Shown: positions 1 through 7,896 of the stretch, in pieces | Position numbering within the stretch: position 1 is the first letter of the stretch | Layout: each line of letters opens with the position of its first letter | Origin: Sphaerisporangium fuscum | GTDB lineage: Bacteria > Actinomycetota > Actinomycetes > Streptosporangiales > Streptosporangiaceae | Reading direction: 5' to 3' | Assembly: GCF_018531465.1 (NCBI RefSeq) | Contig: NZ_JAHDTF010000029.1 | Coordinates: 81,852-145,851, forward strand | Length of the DNA: 64,000 nt | Program-made: the position numbers and the translations under genes | The notes under the pieces: model-generated | Told to the model about the DNA's origin: nothing | What the model saw: only the letters and a program-made list of their open reading frames with translations | The model's database searches: none

Positions 1-775
1 TTCTATGCCCGCCGCAGCGGGATCCCTGGGCCGCGTGCCGTGCGCGACGCCGAGGTGCATATGCGCTTGCGGGGCTGCTATGGCGCACCCCGGGTGCACG
101 CGCAACTGCGCCAGAGTGCGAGCAGTGCGGCAGGCCAGCGGGCGGCCCGGCTGATGCGCGAGCTCGGCCTGGCCGGACGGTATCGGCGGCGCCGGCAGCG
201 GACCACCATCCCCGCCCCGGGCGCAGACACCCGGCCGCACCTGATCGGCCGCGACTTCACACCCGATGCAGCCGGACTCGATACCCGCTGGTGCGGTGAC
301 ATCACCTACATCGCCACCGAGGAGGGCTGGCTGTATCTGGCCACCGTCATCGACATCGCCTCGCGCCGGGTGGTCGGCCGGGCGACGGCGGATCATCTGC
401 GTACCGACCTGGTCGCCGAGGCGCTACGCCGGGCCTGGGCACGCCGTCGCCCACCTGATCGGTGATCTTTCACTCGGACAATGGCTGCCATTACACCAGC
501 GTCTACTACACCACCCTGGCCGAACGACTCGGGGCACGACTGTCCGTCGGTCGGTCGAACCGGTCAGTGCTGGGACAACTCGCTGGGCGAGTCGTTCATC
601 GCCACGCTCAAGGGCGGGCTCCTCGGCGATCGCCCCTGCCCCACCCAGGCTGCCGCTCGCCGGGCGATCTTCGAGATAATAGGGGCTGGTACAACCTCCG
701 TCGCCTGCACGGCAGCCTGGACTACCGTAGCCCTGCCGACTTCGAGGCCGCTCACGCTGCCTGCGAGCAACGCCG
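1..775 (+). pseudogene. IS3-family transposase OrfB remnant
   Basis: Decayed integrase-type (rve) transposase of an IS3-family element, entering the window from the left already in frame. The DDE core is still readable: first Asp in WCGDITYIA near 291-315, second Asp in FHSDNGCHYTS near 465-500, and the Glu in CWDNSLGESFIATLK near 570-615, followed by GWYNLRRLHGSLDY near 685-730. These blocks fall in successive frames, with shifts near 462, 555 and 680, so no active protein can be made. The helix-turn-helix OrfA and the left end lie outside the window. Family assignment is from motif order; the subgroup is not resolved. Confidence 0.85.
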
Positions 776-814
776 AAGTGGCCGCCCGATTGGAATGGGC
801 ACGCATGTGGTGGC

Positions 815-1440
815 TAAATGGCGCCGGCGCCCGGGCGTGGCGCGCACCACCACTGACGGCCAAGTGGAGGAGGTGGTGGTACGCACCCTGGAAGGAGTGC
901 CGGCCGGGCCCACATACTGGTCCAGGCGCGATCTGTCTCGCCGGAGGGCATCACCCCAACCAGCATGCTGCGCATCTGGAGAGCGTTCGTGCGCTCCTGG
1001 CACACAGAGGACTTCAAGATCTCCACACATCCGCTCCTGATCGGCAAGATCTGGGCGTGGCTGGCTCTACCTGGCCCCACCGGCCTATGCCGCGGTGTCC
1101 CATGGATGAGAAACCGCAGATCCAAGCCCTGCAGCGCAGCGCGCCCGGTGCTGCCCGACGGCGCCCGAGCGGCGCAGCTTCGACCACGTCCGGCATGGCA
1201 CCGTCGATCTGTTCGCCGCTTTGAACACGGCCATCGGCATGGTGATCGGCAAGCTCTCAGCCCACCGGGTCATCGACTCCCGTGATTTCCCGGACGAGAT
1301 CGCCCGCCAGCTCGAGCCCGGTCTGGCAGTCCGTCTCAACTGCGACGGCCTGTCCACGCACAAGGCGCCGGTGGTACATGTCTGGCTGCTGGCCCAGCCA
1401 TGCTTCGTGCTGCACTTCACGACCATGTCATCGACTGCAT
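815..1440 (+). pseudogene. IS630-family transposase remnant
   Basis: Second, unrelated transposase relic directly after the IS3 remnant. Blocks typical of IS630 transposases appear in order but in different frames: TDGQVEEVVVRTLEGVPAG (about 855-910), MLRIWRAF...TEDFKISTHPLLIGKIW (965-1050), the DDE entry block MDEKPQIQALQRSAPG (1104-1152), then AIGMVIGKLSAHRVID and LNCDGLSTHKAPVVHVWL (1227-1390). At least three frameshifts and the loss of the C-terminal part make it inactive. Nothing shows whether it inserted into or beside the IS3 relic; no terminal inverted repeats were recognised. Confidence 0.75.
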
Positions 1441-1477
1441 CTGCCGCTACTTGCGACCGACTCTCAAGACCGGCTCA

Positions 1478-2545
1478 CTAGACGTCGATCCGCACCTTGC
1501 TGTGATCCCCCAATACGAGTCGATGCGTCCCGCGCACGCCCGGCGCGGCCGTGACCGCGACGTCGTGGCCGATGAGCGATGACTCGACACGGCGAACGCC
1601 CTCAAGGCAGGCACGGGGCAGGATGATCGAGTGCCGGATCTCGCTCCCGGCGACCCGGCACTTGGCCGCGATCGAGGTATTCGGACCGACGAAGCTGTCG
1701 AGCACGTGAGCGTCCTGGCCGATGACCGCCGGGCCGACGATCCGCGAACGTTCGATCACGGCCCCAGGCGAGACGACGACAGGGCCTGTCAGCTCGCTGT
1801 GCTCGTCCACCGCGCCGTCGATCCGCGCCTCCACCGATGCCAGCACCAAGCGGTTGACCTCCAGCATGTCGGCGACGCTCCCGGTGTCCTTCCAGTACCC
1901 GGACACCAGTGACGATTTCACTTTCAGCCCCGATCTCAGCATCGCCCGAATGGCATCGGTGATCTCCAGTTCGCCCCTGCGCGACGGCGTCAGGCGCGCC
2001 ACCGCGTCGTGGACGGCCGGTGAGAAAAGGTAGACCCCGACCAAAGCGAGGTCGCTCTTCGGCTCCTGTGGCTTCTCCACCAGGTCGATAACCCGCCCCC
2101 GCGGGTCGAGCTCCGCGACGCCGAACTGCCGGGGATCCGGGACCCGCGTGAGCATGATGTGCGCGTCCGGGCGATCACGCCTGAAGCCGTCCACCAGGCC
2201 GGTGATCCCTCCCACGATGAAGTTGTCGCCGAGGTACATGACGAAGTCGTCATCGCCCAGATACTCACGGGCGATCAACACGCCATGCGCCAGCCCCAGA
2301 GGGGATGTCTGAGGCAGGTACGTGATTCTGAGCCCGAAAGCGGAACCGTCTCCGACCGCCTTCGTGATCGAGGCGTGGGTGGCACCGACCACCACGCCGA
2401 CCTCCTCGATCCCTGCGGCCGCGATCGCCTCTAGACCATAGAACAGCACCGGTTTGTTCGCGACGGGCACCAACTGTTTCGCCAGCGTGTGAGTGATCGG
2501 CCGCAGCCGCGTACCGGAGCCTCCGGCGAGCACCAGAGCCTTCAC
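1478..2545 (-). CDS. Glucose-1-phosphate thymidylyltransferase (long RmlA/StrD type)
   Basis: Makes dTDP-glucose from glucose-1-phosphate and dTTP, the entry step to dTDP-deoxysugars for cell-wall polymers or glycosylated metabolites. The 355-residue product starts with the nucleotidyltransferase signature LVLAGGSGTRLRPITHTLAK and PVANKPVLFYG, then LGDNFI (metal and sugar phosphate binding). The length and the C-terminal repeats (about 240-350, VVVSPGAVIERSRIVGPAVIG) indicate the left-handed beta-helix of the long StrD-like subfamily rather than the roughly 290-residue RmlA. The start is GTG, overlapping the stop of a 10-codon reading frame. No rmlB, C or D genes are adjacent, so its pathway is not shown here. 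Confidence 0.9.
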   Translation of the reverse strand: MKALVLAGGSGTRLRPITHTLAKQLVPVANKPVLFYGLEAIAAAGIEEVGVVVGATHASITKAVGDGSAFGLRITYLPQTSPLGLAHGVLIAREYLGDDDFVMYLGDNFIVGGITGLVDGFRRDRPDAHIMLTRVPDPRQFGVAELDPRGRVIDLVEKPQEPKSDLALVGVYLFSPAVHDAVARLTPSRRGELEITDAIRAMLRSGLKVKSSLVSGYWKDTGSVADMLEVNRLVLASVEARIDGAVDEHSELTGPVVVSPGAVIERSRIVGPAVIGQDAHVLDSFVGPNTSIAAKCRVAGSEIRHSIILPRACLEGVRRVESSLIGHDVAVTAAPGVRGTHRLVLGDHSKVRIDV

Positions 2546-2574
2546 AACGGGCGGACGTGCGCGGTGGTGGACAT
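2542..2574 (-). CDS. Possible 10-codon leader peptide before the thymidylyltransferase
   Basis: A short frame, MSTTAHVRPL, begins with ATG, is preceded at good spacing by an AAAGG ribosome-binding site, and its TGA overlaps the GTG of the thymidylyltransferase (GTGA). The large gene has no clear ribosome-binding site of its own, so it is probably translated by coupling from this leader. Whether the peptide has a function, or is the tail of a lost gene, cannot be told. Confidence 0.35.
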   Translation of the reverse strand: MSTTAHVRPL

Positions 2575-2586
2575 CTGACTACCTTT

Positions 2587-2647
2587 CTGCACGCTCTTTG
2601 ACACACCTGCACGTTCGTTGACACGAGCGACGCGTGTTCGTTGAAGC
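2587..2647. repeat. Three imperfect direct repeats in the promoter region
   Basis: Copies CTGCACGCTCTTTGACAC (2587-2604) and CTGCACGTTCGTTGACAC (2607-2624) match at 16 of 18 positions with a 20-bp period. A weaker third copy, CGTGTTCGTTGAAGC, follows at about 2633-2647. They lie between the divergent thymidylyltransferase and 2OG-oxygenase genes and contain TTGACA, so they could be operator sites overlapping a -35 element. Confidence 0.5.
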
Positions 2648-2776
2648 GAGCGGCAAGGCCCACCGAACACCGCCGACTCCAGAGGCGTCAAACGCCGCGC
2701 AGTCGCGGGAATCGGGGACATGCCTTCGGCAGGTGCTCGTGCCAGGCTGGCGGCGAATCGAGCGAGCGAGGTCCCC

Positions 2777-3298
2777 ATGCCTGATTTTTCGATGTACGTC
2801 CAGCGAGAGTTGCTAACTCCTCAGGAATGCCAGGAACTTATCGACGTCGCGGATGCCATCGACCTTTGGGGCGAGTACGAGGTTCCCGTGGACGAGGTCG
2901 GCAACGGGGTTCGCCAGAGCGTCTTCGACCTGCGTATCCAGTTCGAGGACCTGCACGACTCCGTCCTGGCGTTCCTGACGGAGATCAACGCCGAACACTG
3001 GAACTTCGCCATCGACGGCTGGAACCAGCCGCTGCGGATAGCTCGGTATTTCCCGGGCTACCGCCACGACTGGCACACCGATTACACCGGCGCCGACGCC
3101 AGCAAGCTCGCCTTCTCAATGCCGCTGAATAGCGACTACCAAGGCGGCGAGCTGCAACTTCTGGAATGTGAGCGTATCGGCCAGAAACTCGGCCACGCCC
3201 TGGTCTTCCCCGCCTTCCAAGGCCACCGCGTCACAGAGGTGACGGAGGGAGTCCGATATGTGCTCCTCGGCTGGCTGACCGGCCCTCGGTTCGTCTGA
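2777..3298 (+). CDS. 2-oxoglutarate/Fe(II)-dependent dioxygenase, prolyl-4-hydroxylase-like
   Basis: A 173-residue single-domain oxygenase of the P4Hc type, expected to hydroxylate a substrate using 2-oxoglutarate and O2. Metal ligands are visible as H100-x-D102 in HDWHTDYTG and H150 in FQGHRV, and R160 in EGVRYVLLGW is the expected 2-oxoglutarate anchor. LNSDYQGGELQL fits the jelly-roll core. The ATG at 2777 follows GAGG; an upstream in-frame ATG at 2720 would add residues that do not resemble the family. Next to it lie remains of an adenylation enzyme and a decarboxylase, which suggests a former biosynthetic cluster; the substrate is unknown. Confidence 0.82.
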   Translation: MPDFSMYVQRELLTPQECQELIDVADAIDLWGEYEVPVDEVGNGVRQSVFDLRIQFEDLHDSVLAFLTEINAEHWNFAIDGWNQPLRIARYFPGYRHDWHTDYTGADASKLAFSMPLNSDYQGGELQLLECERIGQKLGHALVFPAFQGHRVTEVTEGVRYVLLGWLTGPRFV

Positions 3299-3314
3299 CC
3301 GGCCAGAGCCTACG

Positions 3315-3410
3315 GTGCTGACGGCGAACGGCAAGGTTGACCACGCTGCCGTGGCCGACCGGCTCTTCCGGTCCGGCGGTGCGCCCGCGAACGGAGACGG
3401 CCGCGCATGA
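3315..3410 (+). pseudogene. C-terminal scrap of an AMP-forming adenylation enzyme (A10 motif)
   Basis: The frame from 3315 reads VLTANGKVDHAAVADRL and stops with TGA at 3408-3410. The string LTANGKVD is the A10 motif that closes adenylation domains of NRPS-type and other AMP-binding enzymes. Nothing upstream in this frame continues the domain, so only the last 30 or so residues survive. Its stop overlaps an ATG in ATGA fashion with the decarboxylase scrap that follows, preserving an old operon junction. Confidence 0.5.
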
Positions 3411-3540
3411 CCAGCTCATCGAGAAGTTCGGCAACCCGATCTACAAGTACGATCTCGGCGAGGTCGCGGAGGCCTTTCGTCGCCTGTCCGAAGCGCTCCC
3501 CTCCGAGGCGAGGACGAAGATGGCAGAGCGTTTACGCGGC
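3405..3540 (+). pseudogene. N-terminal scrap of a PLP-dependent (DAP/ornithine-type) decarboxylase
   Basis: The frame running through 3405-3540 encodes HDQLIEKFGNPIYKYDLGEV and AEAFRRLSEALPSEA. This matches the opening of fold-III diaminopimelate/ornithine decarboxylases (usual pattern FGTPLYVYDLDAVR). The natural ATG at 3407 is one base out of frame, and the sequence stops resembling the family after about 40 residues, before the PLP-lysine region. It is therefore a truncated, frameshifted relic. Confidence 0.5.
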
Positions 3541-3817
3541 GCCCGACCTCAGGACAACGGCGCGGGAGCGCGAGGATGTCATGAACAGGATGACGATCCG
3601 ACCGGGCTGGATCGCCTTCCTGCCGAAGCCCGCCTGCTGCTCGTCCTGTCGCGCCAGAAGGTGGGCCAACCGCAGCGGGCGAGGGGTCGGACCTCCTGAA
3701 GAGCGCGGATGCCGTCGATTGGGGATACTTCCTGGACCAGGGATTCCGTAACAAGGTCATGCCGCTGGCGGCACGCAATCGCACGGTGCGAGATCGCTGG
3801 CACCGCGGCCGTGAGCG

Positions 3818-3964
3818 GAACACCGCCGCCAGCGCCCACAGCAGCACGCCGGTCTCGTTGCCCAGCATGGCCGCCGCCCCCGAGGACCGGCCGGCGCGCA
3901 GGGTCTGGCGGAGGATCACCGCGGTGCTCACGCCGGGGACTATCGCGATGAGGAAGCAGGCGCC
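3818..3964 (-). pseudogene. LysE-family exporter fragment
   Basis: The minus strand encodes GACFLIAIVPGVSTAVILRQ followed by TLRAGRSSGAAAMLGNETGVLLWALAAVF. This is the typical first-helix and loop region of LysE/RhtB amino-acid exporters. Both ends are lost: the upstream sequence does not supply a normal N-terminus, and the frame loses similarity after about 49 residues. It lies among other scraps between 3300 and 4118. The piece at 3698-3806 on the plus strand (WGYFLDQGFRNKVMPLAARN) also looks protein-like but was not recognised. Confidence 0.5.
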
Positions 3965-4118
3965 CCGGCGACCTCATCGAGTCGACCCACGTGTAGATGG
4001 CGTCCTGCCGCTCCGCCGCGACACCTGTCCGGACAGAGGTCCTCCTCATGGAAGACGCGGTGCCGCTGTACGGCGACATACGCCTAATCGTGGAAGCTTT
4101 CGAAAGGCAGACAAGATA

Positions 4119-5141
4119 ATGGACCTGTTTCCCAAGGCCCTGCGCGTCGCGCTGCTCCTCGGCGGCCATAGCGCCGAACGTGACGTCTCGATGGCCTCCG
4201 CAGCGGAGGTCATTCCAGCCCTGCGCGGGCGCGGCCACAGTGTTGAAGTCTTCGACACCATCAAGGGCAGGCTCGGCCCTGCCGACGAGGCGCGCGTGTT
4301 GACGGCGAAGGTGGGACACATCCCGCCCGACCTGGCTTTGCGACCCGTCGTGGGTATGGTGCCCCGGCTGGTGGAAGAACTGCTTGGCGCGGACGTGGTC
4401 TTCCTGGCCCTGCATGGAGGAGCGGGAGAGAACGGGGTCATCCAGGCGATCCTGGACTCGGTGGGGCTGAGCTACACCGGCAGCGGCCACCTTGCCAGCG
4501 CCATGGCCATGGACAAGAACCTGAGCAAGCGACTGTTCCGCGCAGCGGCCGTACCCACTCCGGACTGGGTGCTGCTGGAACCGGACGACGATCCTGACAG
4601 CCTTCCCTTCGAGATCACCCCCAGCAGCCCTGTGATCGTCAAACCGAATGCACAGGGGTCCACCATCGGCCTGACCCTGGTGGAGAAGCCGCAGGCCCTG
4701 CACGAGGCCGTGAGGACCGCACGGATACACGACACCGACGTGCTCGTCGAGCGTTTCGTGCCCCGGCGGGAGTTCGTCGTCGGCGTCCTCGACGGAAGAC
4801 CGCTGGCCGTGGGGGAGATCAAGTTGCGCGGCAAGGCGATTTTCGACTACGAGGCCAAGTATCAGGTCGGTGGCGCACTGGAGATCTTCCCGGCCGACAT
4901 TCCCGCGGCATTGACGGCCGAACTGCAGGAACTGGCGGTGCGAGCTCACCACAGCCTCAAAGTGGGCTCCTACAGCCGCGTGGACTTCCGGCAGGACGAG
5001 GAGGGGCGTCTCTGGTGCCTGGAGGTGAACACGTTGCCCGGCCTGACCGCCACCAGCCTCTTCCCCCAATCGGCGCAGGCAGCGGGAATCACGTTTCCCG
5101 AACTGTGCGAGCGCATCTGCCGATCGGCGCTGGCCCGATGA
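4119..5141 (+). CDS. ddl: D-alanine--D-alanine ligase family ATP-grasp enzyme
   Basis: A 340-residue ATP-grasp ligase expected to join two D-alanines for peptidoglycan, or to act on a related dipeptide. Family blocks are in order: LLLGGHSAERDVSMAS, FLALHGGAGENGVIQ, DKNLSKRLF, PVIVKPNAQGSTIGL, and CLEVNTLPGLT near the C-terminus. The substrate-loop block is FDYEAKY; Tyr at the last position is the residue linked with D-Ala-D-Ala rather than D-Ala-D-Lac formation, so a vancomycin-resistance-type ligase is unlikely. The ATG at 4119 follows GAAAGG. Its stop overlaps the vanX-like start (ATGA), so the two are co-translated. Confidence 0.88.
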   Translation: MDLFPKALRVALLLGGHSAERDVSMASAAEVIPALRGRGHSVEVFDTIKGRLGPADEARVLTAKVGHIPPDLALRPVVGMVPRLVEELLGADVVFLALHGGAGENGVIQAILDSVGLSYTGSGHLASAMAMDKNLSKRLFRAAAVPTPDWVLLEPDDDPDSLPFEITPSSPVIVKPNAQGSTIGLTLVEKPQALHEAVRTARIHDTDVLVERFVPRREFVVGVLDGRPLAVGEIKLRGKAIFDYEAKYQVGGALEIFPADIPAALTAELQELAVRAHHSLKVGSYSRVDFRQDEEGRLWCLEVNTLPGLTATSLFPQSAQAAGITFPELCERICRSALAR

Positions 5142-5782
5142 CGGCCGTCGAGTTCGAGCACATCGCCATCAAGGAGAACGGAGATCCCCTGGTGGATCTC
5201 CGTCCCTACCCTTTCGATCTTTCTCCCTCCTACTTTCACCAGGGCCTTTCACCGACCAGCGCGATACGCCTGCGCCGCTCGGTCGCCGACATGCTGGTCG
5301 ACGTTCAGCACGACCTGGCTCCGCTGACCTTGAGAATCTGGGACGGTCACCGGCCGCGGTCGGTGCAGACAGCCATCTATCAGCGTTACCTCGCGGATCT
5401 TCGAGCCGCGTACCCGGAGAAGGACGAGACCGAACTGAGGAAGGAGGCGGAGGTCTTCGTCACCGAACCGGCAGACCCCAGGCGCGTCCCTCCCCACGCC
5501 ACCGGCGGCGCGGTGGATCTGACGCTCCTGGACAGGACCGGCCACGAACTCGACATGGGGACGGCCTTCGATCACTTCGGCCCCGAGTCGGCGGCCCTCT
5601 ATCTTGAGGAGCGCGCTGGAAACCCTCGAGTCAGGGACAACCGGCGAAGACTACGCGACGCCATGATCGGAGCGGGCTTCCGCTGCGATGCCGACGAGTG
5701 GTGGCATTTCGACTTCGGCAACCAAATCTGGGCGGCGCACTACAAGGAGCCGGAAGCCTTTTACGGCGAGATCGACCACTGA
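5138..5782 (+). CDS. D-Ala-D-Ala dipeptidase, VanX-like (M15D)
   Basis: A 214-residue zinc dipeptidase that hydrolyses free D-Ala-D-Ala. The catalytic set is complete: R72 in DGHRPRS, zinc ligands H120 and D127 in PPHATGGAVDL, catalytic E187 and zinc ligand H190 in DEWWHFDF. Length and motif spacing agree with VanX. It is encoded directly after a ligase that appears to make the same dipeptide, with ATGA overlap, which is paradoxical unless the pair acts on a different dipeptide, on D-Ala recovery, or is a remnant. No vanH, vanA-type ligase or vanRS genes are nearby. Confidence 0.88.
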   Translation: MTAVEFEHIAIKENGDPLVDLRPYPFDLSPSYFHQGLSPTSAIRLRRSVADMLVDVQHDLAPLTLRIWDGHRPRSVQTAIYQRYLADLRAAYPEKDETELRKEAEVFVTEPADPRRVPPHATGGAVDLTLLDRTGHELDMGTAFDHFGPESAALYLEERAGNPRVRDNRRRLRDAMIGAGFRCDADEWWHFDFGNQIWAAHYKEPEAFYGEIDH

Positions 5783-6014
5783 GCTCTTCCATCCTGACGC
5801 TGCTGGGGCACGAGCAACCGTCAAGAGCTGTGGTTGGGGAGTGGTGGTCAGGCTGCGGTGGCTTCGGGGCACAGACGAGGTGACCGTTCTCGAACTGCGC
5901 CCCGGCGCGGACGAGGGCGACCAGGTGGGGTGCGGTGACCGCGCGTCAGCGAGCCTGTGCCGACTCTGCCGGCTTGGACACCATCGCCGGCGCGGCGGCC
6001 GGGCCGCCGGCGAG

Positions 6015-6172
6015 CTACTCCCTGTGACGACGAACGCGGCGAAGCCGCTCGCCGATGGGGATCGTGAGGACTCCCTGCGGTCGACGCGGAACCACCTCCA
6101 ACGTCACCGCGACCTCGTAGGTCGCGGCACGTCCGGCCAGCCGTACGGCGTCGTCCAGCAGGAGCTCGGACC
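6015..6172 (-). pseudogene. Alpha/beta-hydrolase C-terminal fragment in an otherwise empty gap
   Basis: The gap 5783-6221 holds no intact gene. On the minus strand a short frame reads SELLLDDAVRLAGRA and YEVAVTLEVVP, which resembles the C-terminal helix and strand of acetyl-esterase-type alpha/beta hydrolases (usual pattern LLDDARRLAERA..GVDVTLEVW). It then runs into unrelated sequence and a stop. No start or nucleophile region is present. The rest of the gap shows nothing recognisable. Confidence 0.35.
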
Positions 6173-6221
6173 TGTGTGCATGTCCGTGAGGCGGAGGCGT
6201 CGACCGAGGTGGCCGCTGAGG

Positions 6222-6647
6222 TCAGGGGCGTAGTGCTGTTGTGGCGGATCGGAGCAGCTGGACGAGGTCGTCGCGTTGGGTGCTGGGCCAGGAGCTGAAG
6301 CGGGTGGTCAGGGTCGTGTTGATGGTGTGCTGGAATCTGCCGGTGACCGCCTCGCCCTCGGGGGTGAGATGGACGCGGGTGATCCGGCGGTCGTTGGGGT
6401 CCGGTTGGCGGGTCAGCAGGCCGCGTCGCTGAAGCCTGTCGACCAGGCCGGTGATGTTGGTCTTGTCACAGTGCAGCAGGGTTGCGAGCTCACCGAAGGA
6501 CGGCTGCAGATGCTGGGCGAAGCACAGCAGTTGCGCCTGCTGGGGGGTCAGCCCCAGCTGGCGACTCGCCGTGTTGAACAGGCCGTCGATCTCCATGAAG
6601 ACGCCGATCAGCGTCTCGACGAGTTTGTCATCCGGCGTGTCGGCCAT
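6222..6647 (-). CDS. MarR-family transcriptional regulator
   Basis: A 141-residue winged-helix regulator. The core runs LTPQQAQLLCFAQ, PSFGELATLLHCDKTNITGL (recognition helix) and the wing GLLTRQPDPNDRRITRVHLT with the family DxR motif. MarR proteins usually repress a divergent gene and are released by a small ligand. Here the divergent partner is the SDR oxidoreductase starting at 6738, 90 bp away, and the gap contains nested inverted repeats, so autorepression and control of that gene are likely. The ligand is unknown; the single Cys in the recognition region (LLHCDKTN) could allow oxidation sensing, which is speculation. Confidence 0.88.
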   Translation of the reverse strand: MADTPDDKLVETLIGVFMEIDGLFNTASRQLGLTPQQAQLLCFAQHLQPSFGELATLLHCDKTNITGLVDRLQRRGLLTRQPDPNDRRITRVHLTPEGEAVTGRFQHTINTTLTTRFSSWPSTQRDDLVQLLRSATTALRP

Positions 6648-6684
6648 GAGAGCAGTCTACCGGCTCGACAGTTGACACCCTCGA

Positions 6685-6730
6685 CCAAATTAGTCGATGC
6701 TATGGACTATCGATAGGGTCTACTAATTGG
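6685..6730. promoter_or_regulatory. Probable MarR operator: nested inverted repeats
   Basis: Arms CCAAATTAGT (6685-6694) and ACTAATTGG (6722-6730) face each other, and inside them TAGTC (6691-6695) pairs with GACTA (6705-6709). A TTGACA-like -35 lies at 6672-6677 and a GGAGAGG ribosome-binding site at 6729-6735 just before the SDR start. The position between the divergent marR and SDR genes fits a shared operator. Confidence 0.6.
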
Positions 6731-6737
6731 AGAGGTC

Positions 6738-7469
6738 ATGCGTATCGAGGATCGGGTCGCAGTCGTCACCGGCGGATCGCGCGGTATCGGGCAGGCGATC
6801 AGCGACCGACTCGCCACGGCGGGGATGCGCGTCGTCATCGGCTCCCGTGATCAGGAGACGGCCGCGCGGGCCGTGGCCCAGATCAAGGACGCGGGCGGCC
6901 AGGCCACCGCGGTCCGTGCCGACATCACCCGTCCCGAGGCGGTTAAGGAGTTGTTCGATGCGGCCGAGAGTCAGTACGGCCGGGTCGATGTGTGGGTGAA
7001 CAACGCGGCCACGGCGTCCGCCGGGCCGCTGGCGCGCGCCACCGATGACGACTTCGACCAGTACCTGAACGCCAACGTGCGGGCCACGTTCGTCGCCCTG
7101 CGCGAGGCCGCGCTGCGCATCCGCGATCACGGCCGGATCATCTTGATCTCTTCCGCCCTGACTGTGTCGCCGCTGCCCGGCATGGCGCTGCTCGCCGCCA
7201 GCAAGGCCGCCGGCGACCAACTCGCCCGTACGCTGGCCTGGGAGGTGGGCTCCAGGTCCATCACGGTCAACAGCGTCCTGCCCGGCCTGACCCGCACCGA
7301 CGTCATCGCCACCGTACCCCCGCACGTCATTGACGACGCCAGGGCCCGCACACCGTTGGGCCGCCTGGGCGAGCCAGCCGACATCGCCGACATCGTCGCG
7401 TTCCTGGCCTCCGACGCCGCCCGCTGGATCACCGGCCAGACCATCAACGCTGCCGGTGGCATGATCTGA
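6738..7469 (+). CDS. SDR-family oxidoreductase with altered active site
   Basis: A 243-residue classical short-chain dehydrogenase/reductase. The NAD(P) motif TGGSRGIG, the NNAAT block and the C-terminal WITGQTINAAGGM are present, and SSA supplies the catalytic Ser. At the usual YxxxK site the sequence reads LLAASK: the Lys remains but the Tyr is Leu, so normal alcohol/ketone chemistry is doubtful. Arg in GSRD near residue 36 suggests NADP preference. The gene has a GGAGAGG site and is divergent from a marR gene that probably controls it. Substrate unknown. Confidence 0.85.
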   Translation: MRIEDRVAVVTGGSRGIGQAISDRLATAGMRVVIGSRDQETAARAVAQIKDAGGQATAVRADITRPEAVKELFDAAESQYGRVDVWVNNAATASAGPLARATDDDFDQYLNANVRATFVALREAALRIRDHGRIILISSALTVSPLPGMALLAASKAAGDQLARTLAWEVGSRSITVNSVLPGLTRTDVIATVPPHVIDDARARTPLGRLGEPADIADIVAFLASDAARWITGQTINAAGGMI

Positions 7470-7510
7470 CGAGTTGGCGTGCGGGCAGGACCGGGTGGCG
7501 CGCAATCCCA

Positions 7511-7567
7511 AAAGAGCTGGGCCACGATCACCGGACCGTCCGCAGGCTGGTCACGCCGTTGCGGTGA
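7511..7567 (+). pseudogene. Possible transposase helix-turn-helix scrap
   Basis: The frame ending at 7567 reads KELGHDHRTVRRLVTPLR, like the DNA-binding helix-turn-helix of several IS transposases (pattern ARELGLDRRTVRRLV). Only 18 residues are readable and no flanking transposase blocks were found, so this is a weak call. Confidence 0.25.
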
Positions 7568-7633
7568 CGGTCTGGTGACCGGCGGGGTGGAGTGGGACGG
7601 TGTGCCGGGGGCGGAGTTGAACTGGGAACGCGA

Positions 7634-7717
7634 GGCGGGTTGTCACGGACGGCGTTCGCCCGCCGGTTCACCGCCCTGGCCGGGCGGCCACCGCTGACAT
7701 ACCTGACCTGGTTCTGG
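7634..7717 (+). pseudogene. AraC-family regulator C-terminal fragment
   Basis: The frame at 7634-7717 encodes GLSRTAFARRFTALAGRPPL followed by TYLTWFW, the second helix-turn-helix of AraC/XylS regulators. The sequence before it is not AraC-like and the frame afterwards runs into unrelated residues, so only the last DNA-binding segment survives. Together with the neighbouring scraps it marks 7470-7890 as decayed DNA without an intact gene. Confidence 0.5.
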
Positions 7718-7896
7718 TCCGTCCCTCTAGAGACGGACGCCCCTGGAAGGCCACACACCCCTGTCCCCCGCTGGGCGTCTCCCTTCCAGGGACGTCACGA
7801 CCTCCGACCGGACGATCGTCGTGCTGCGCGGAGTACTGTTCGGCAAGGCACGTCGATGGAACGAGTCGGGACGCCTCCAGGACAAAGGAGGTCATC

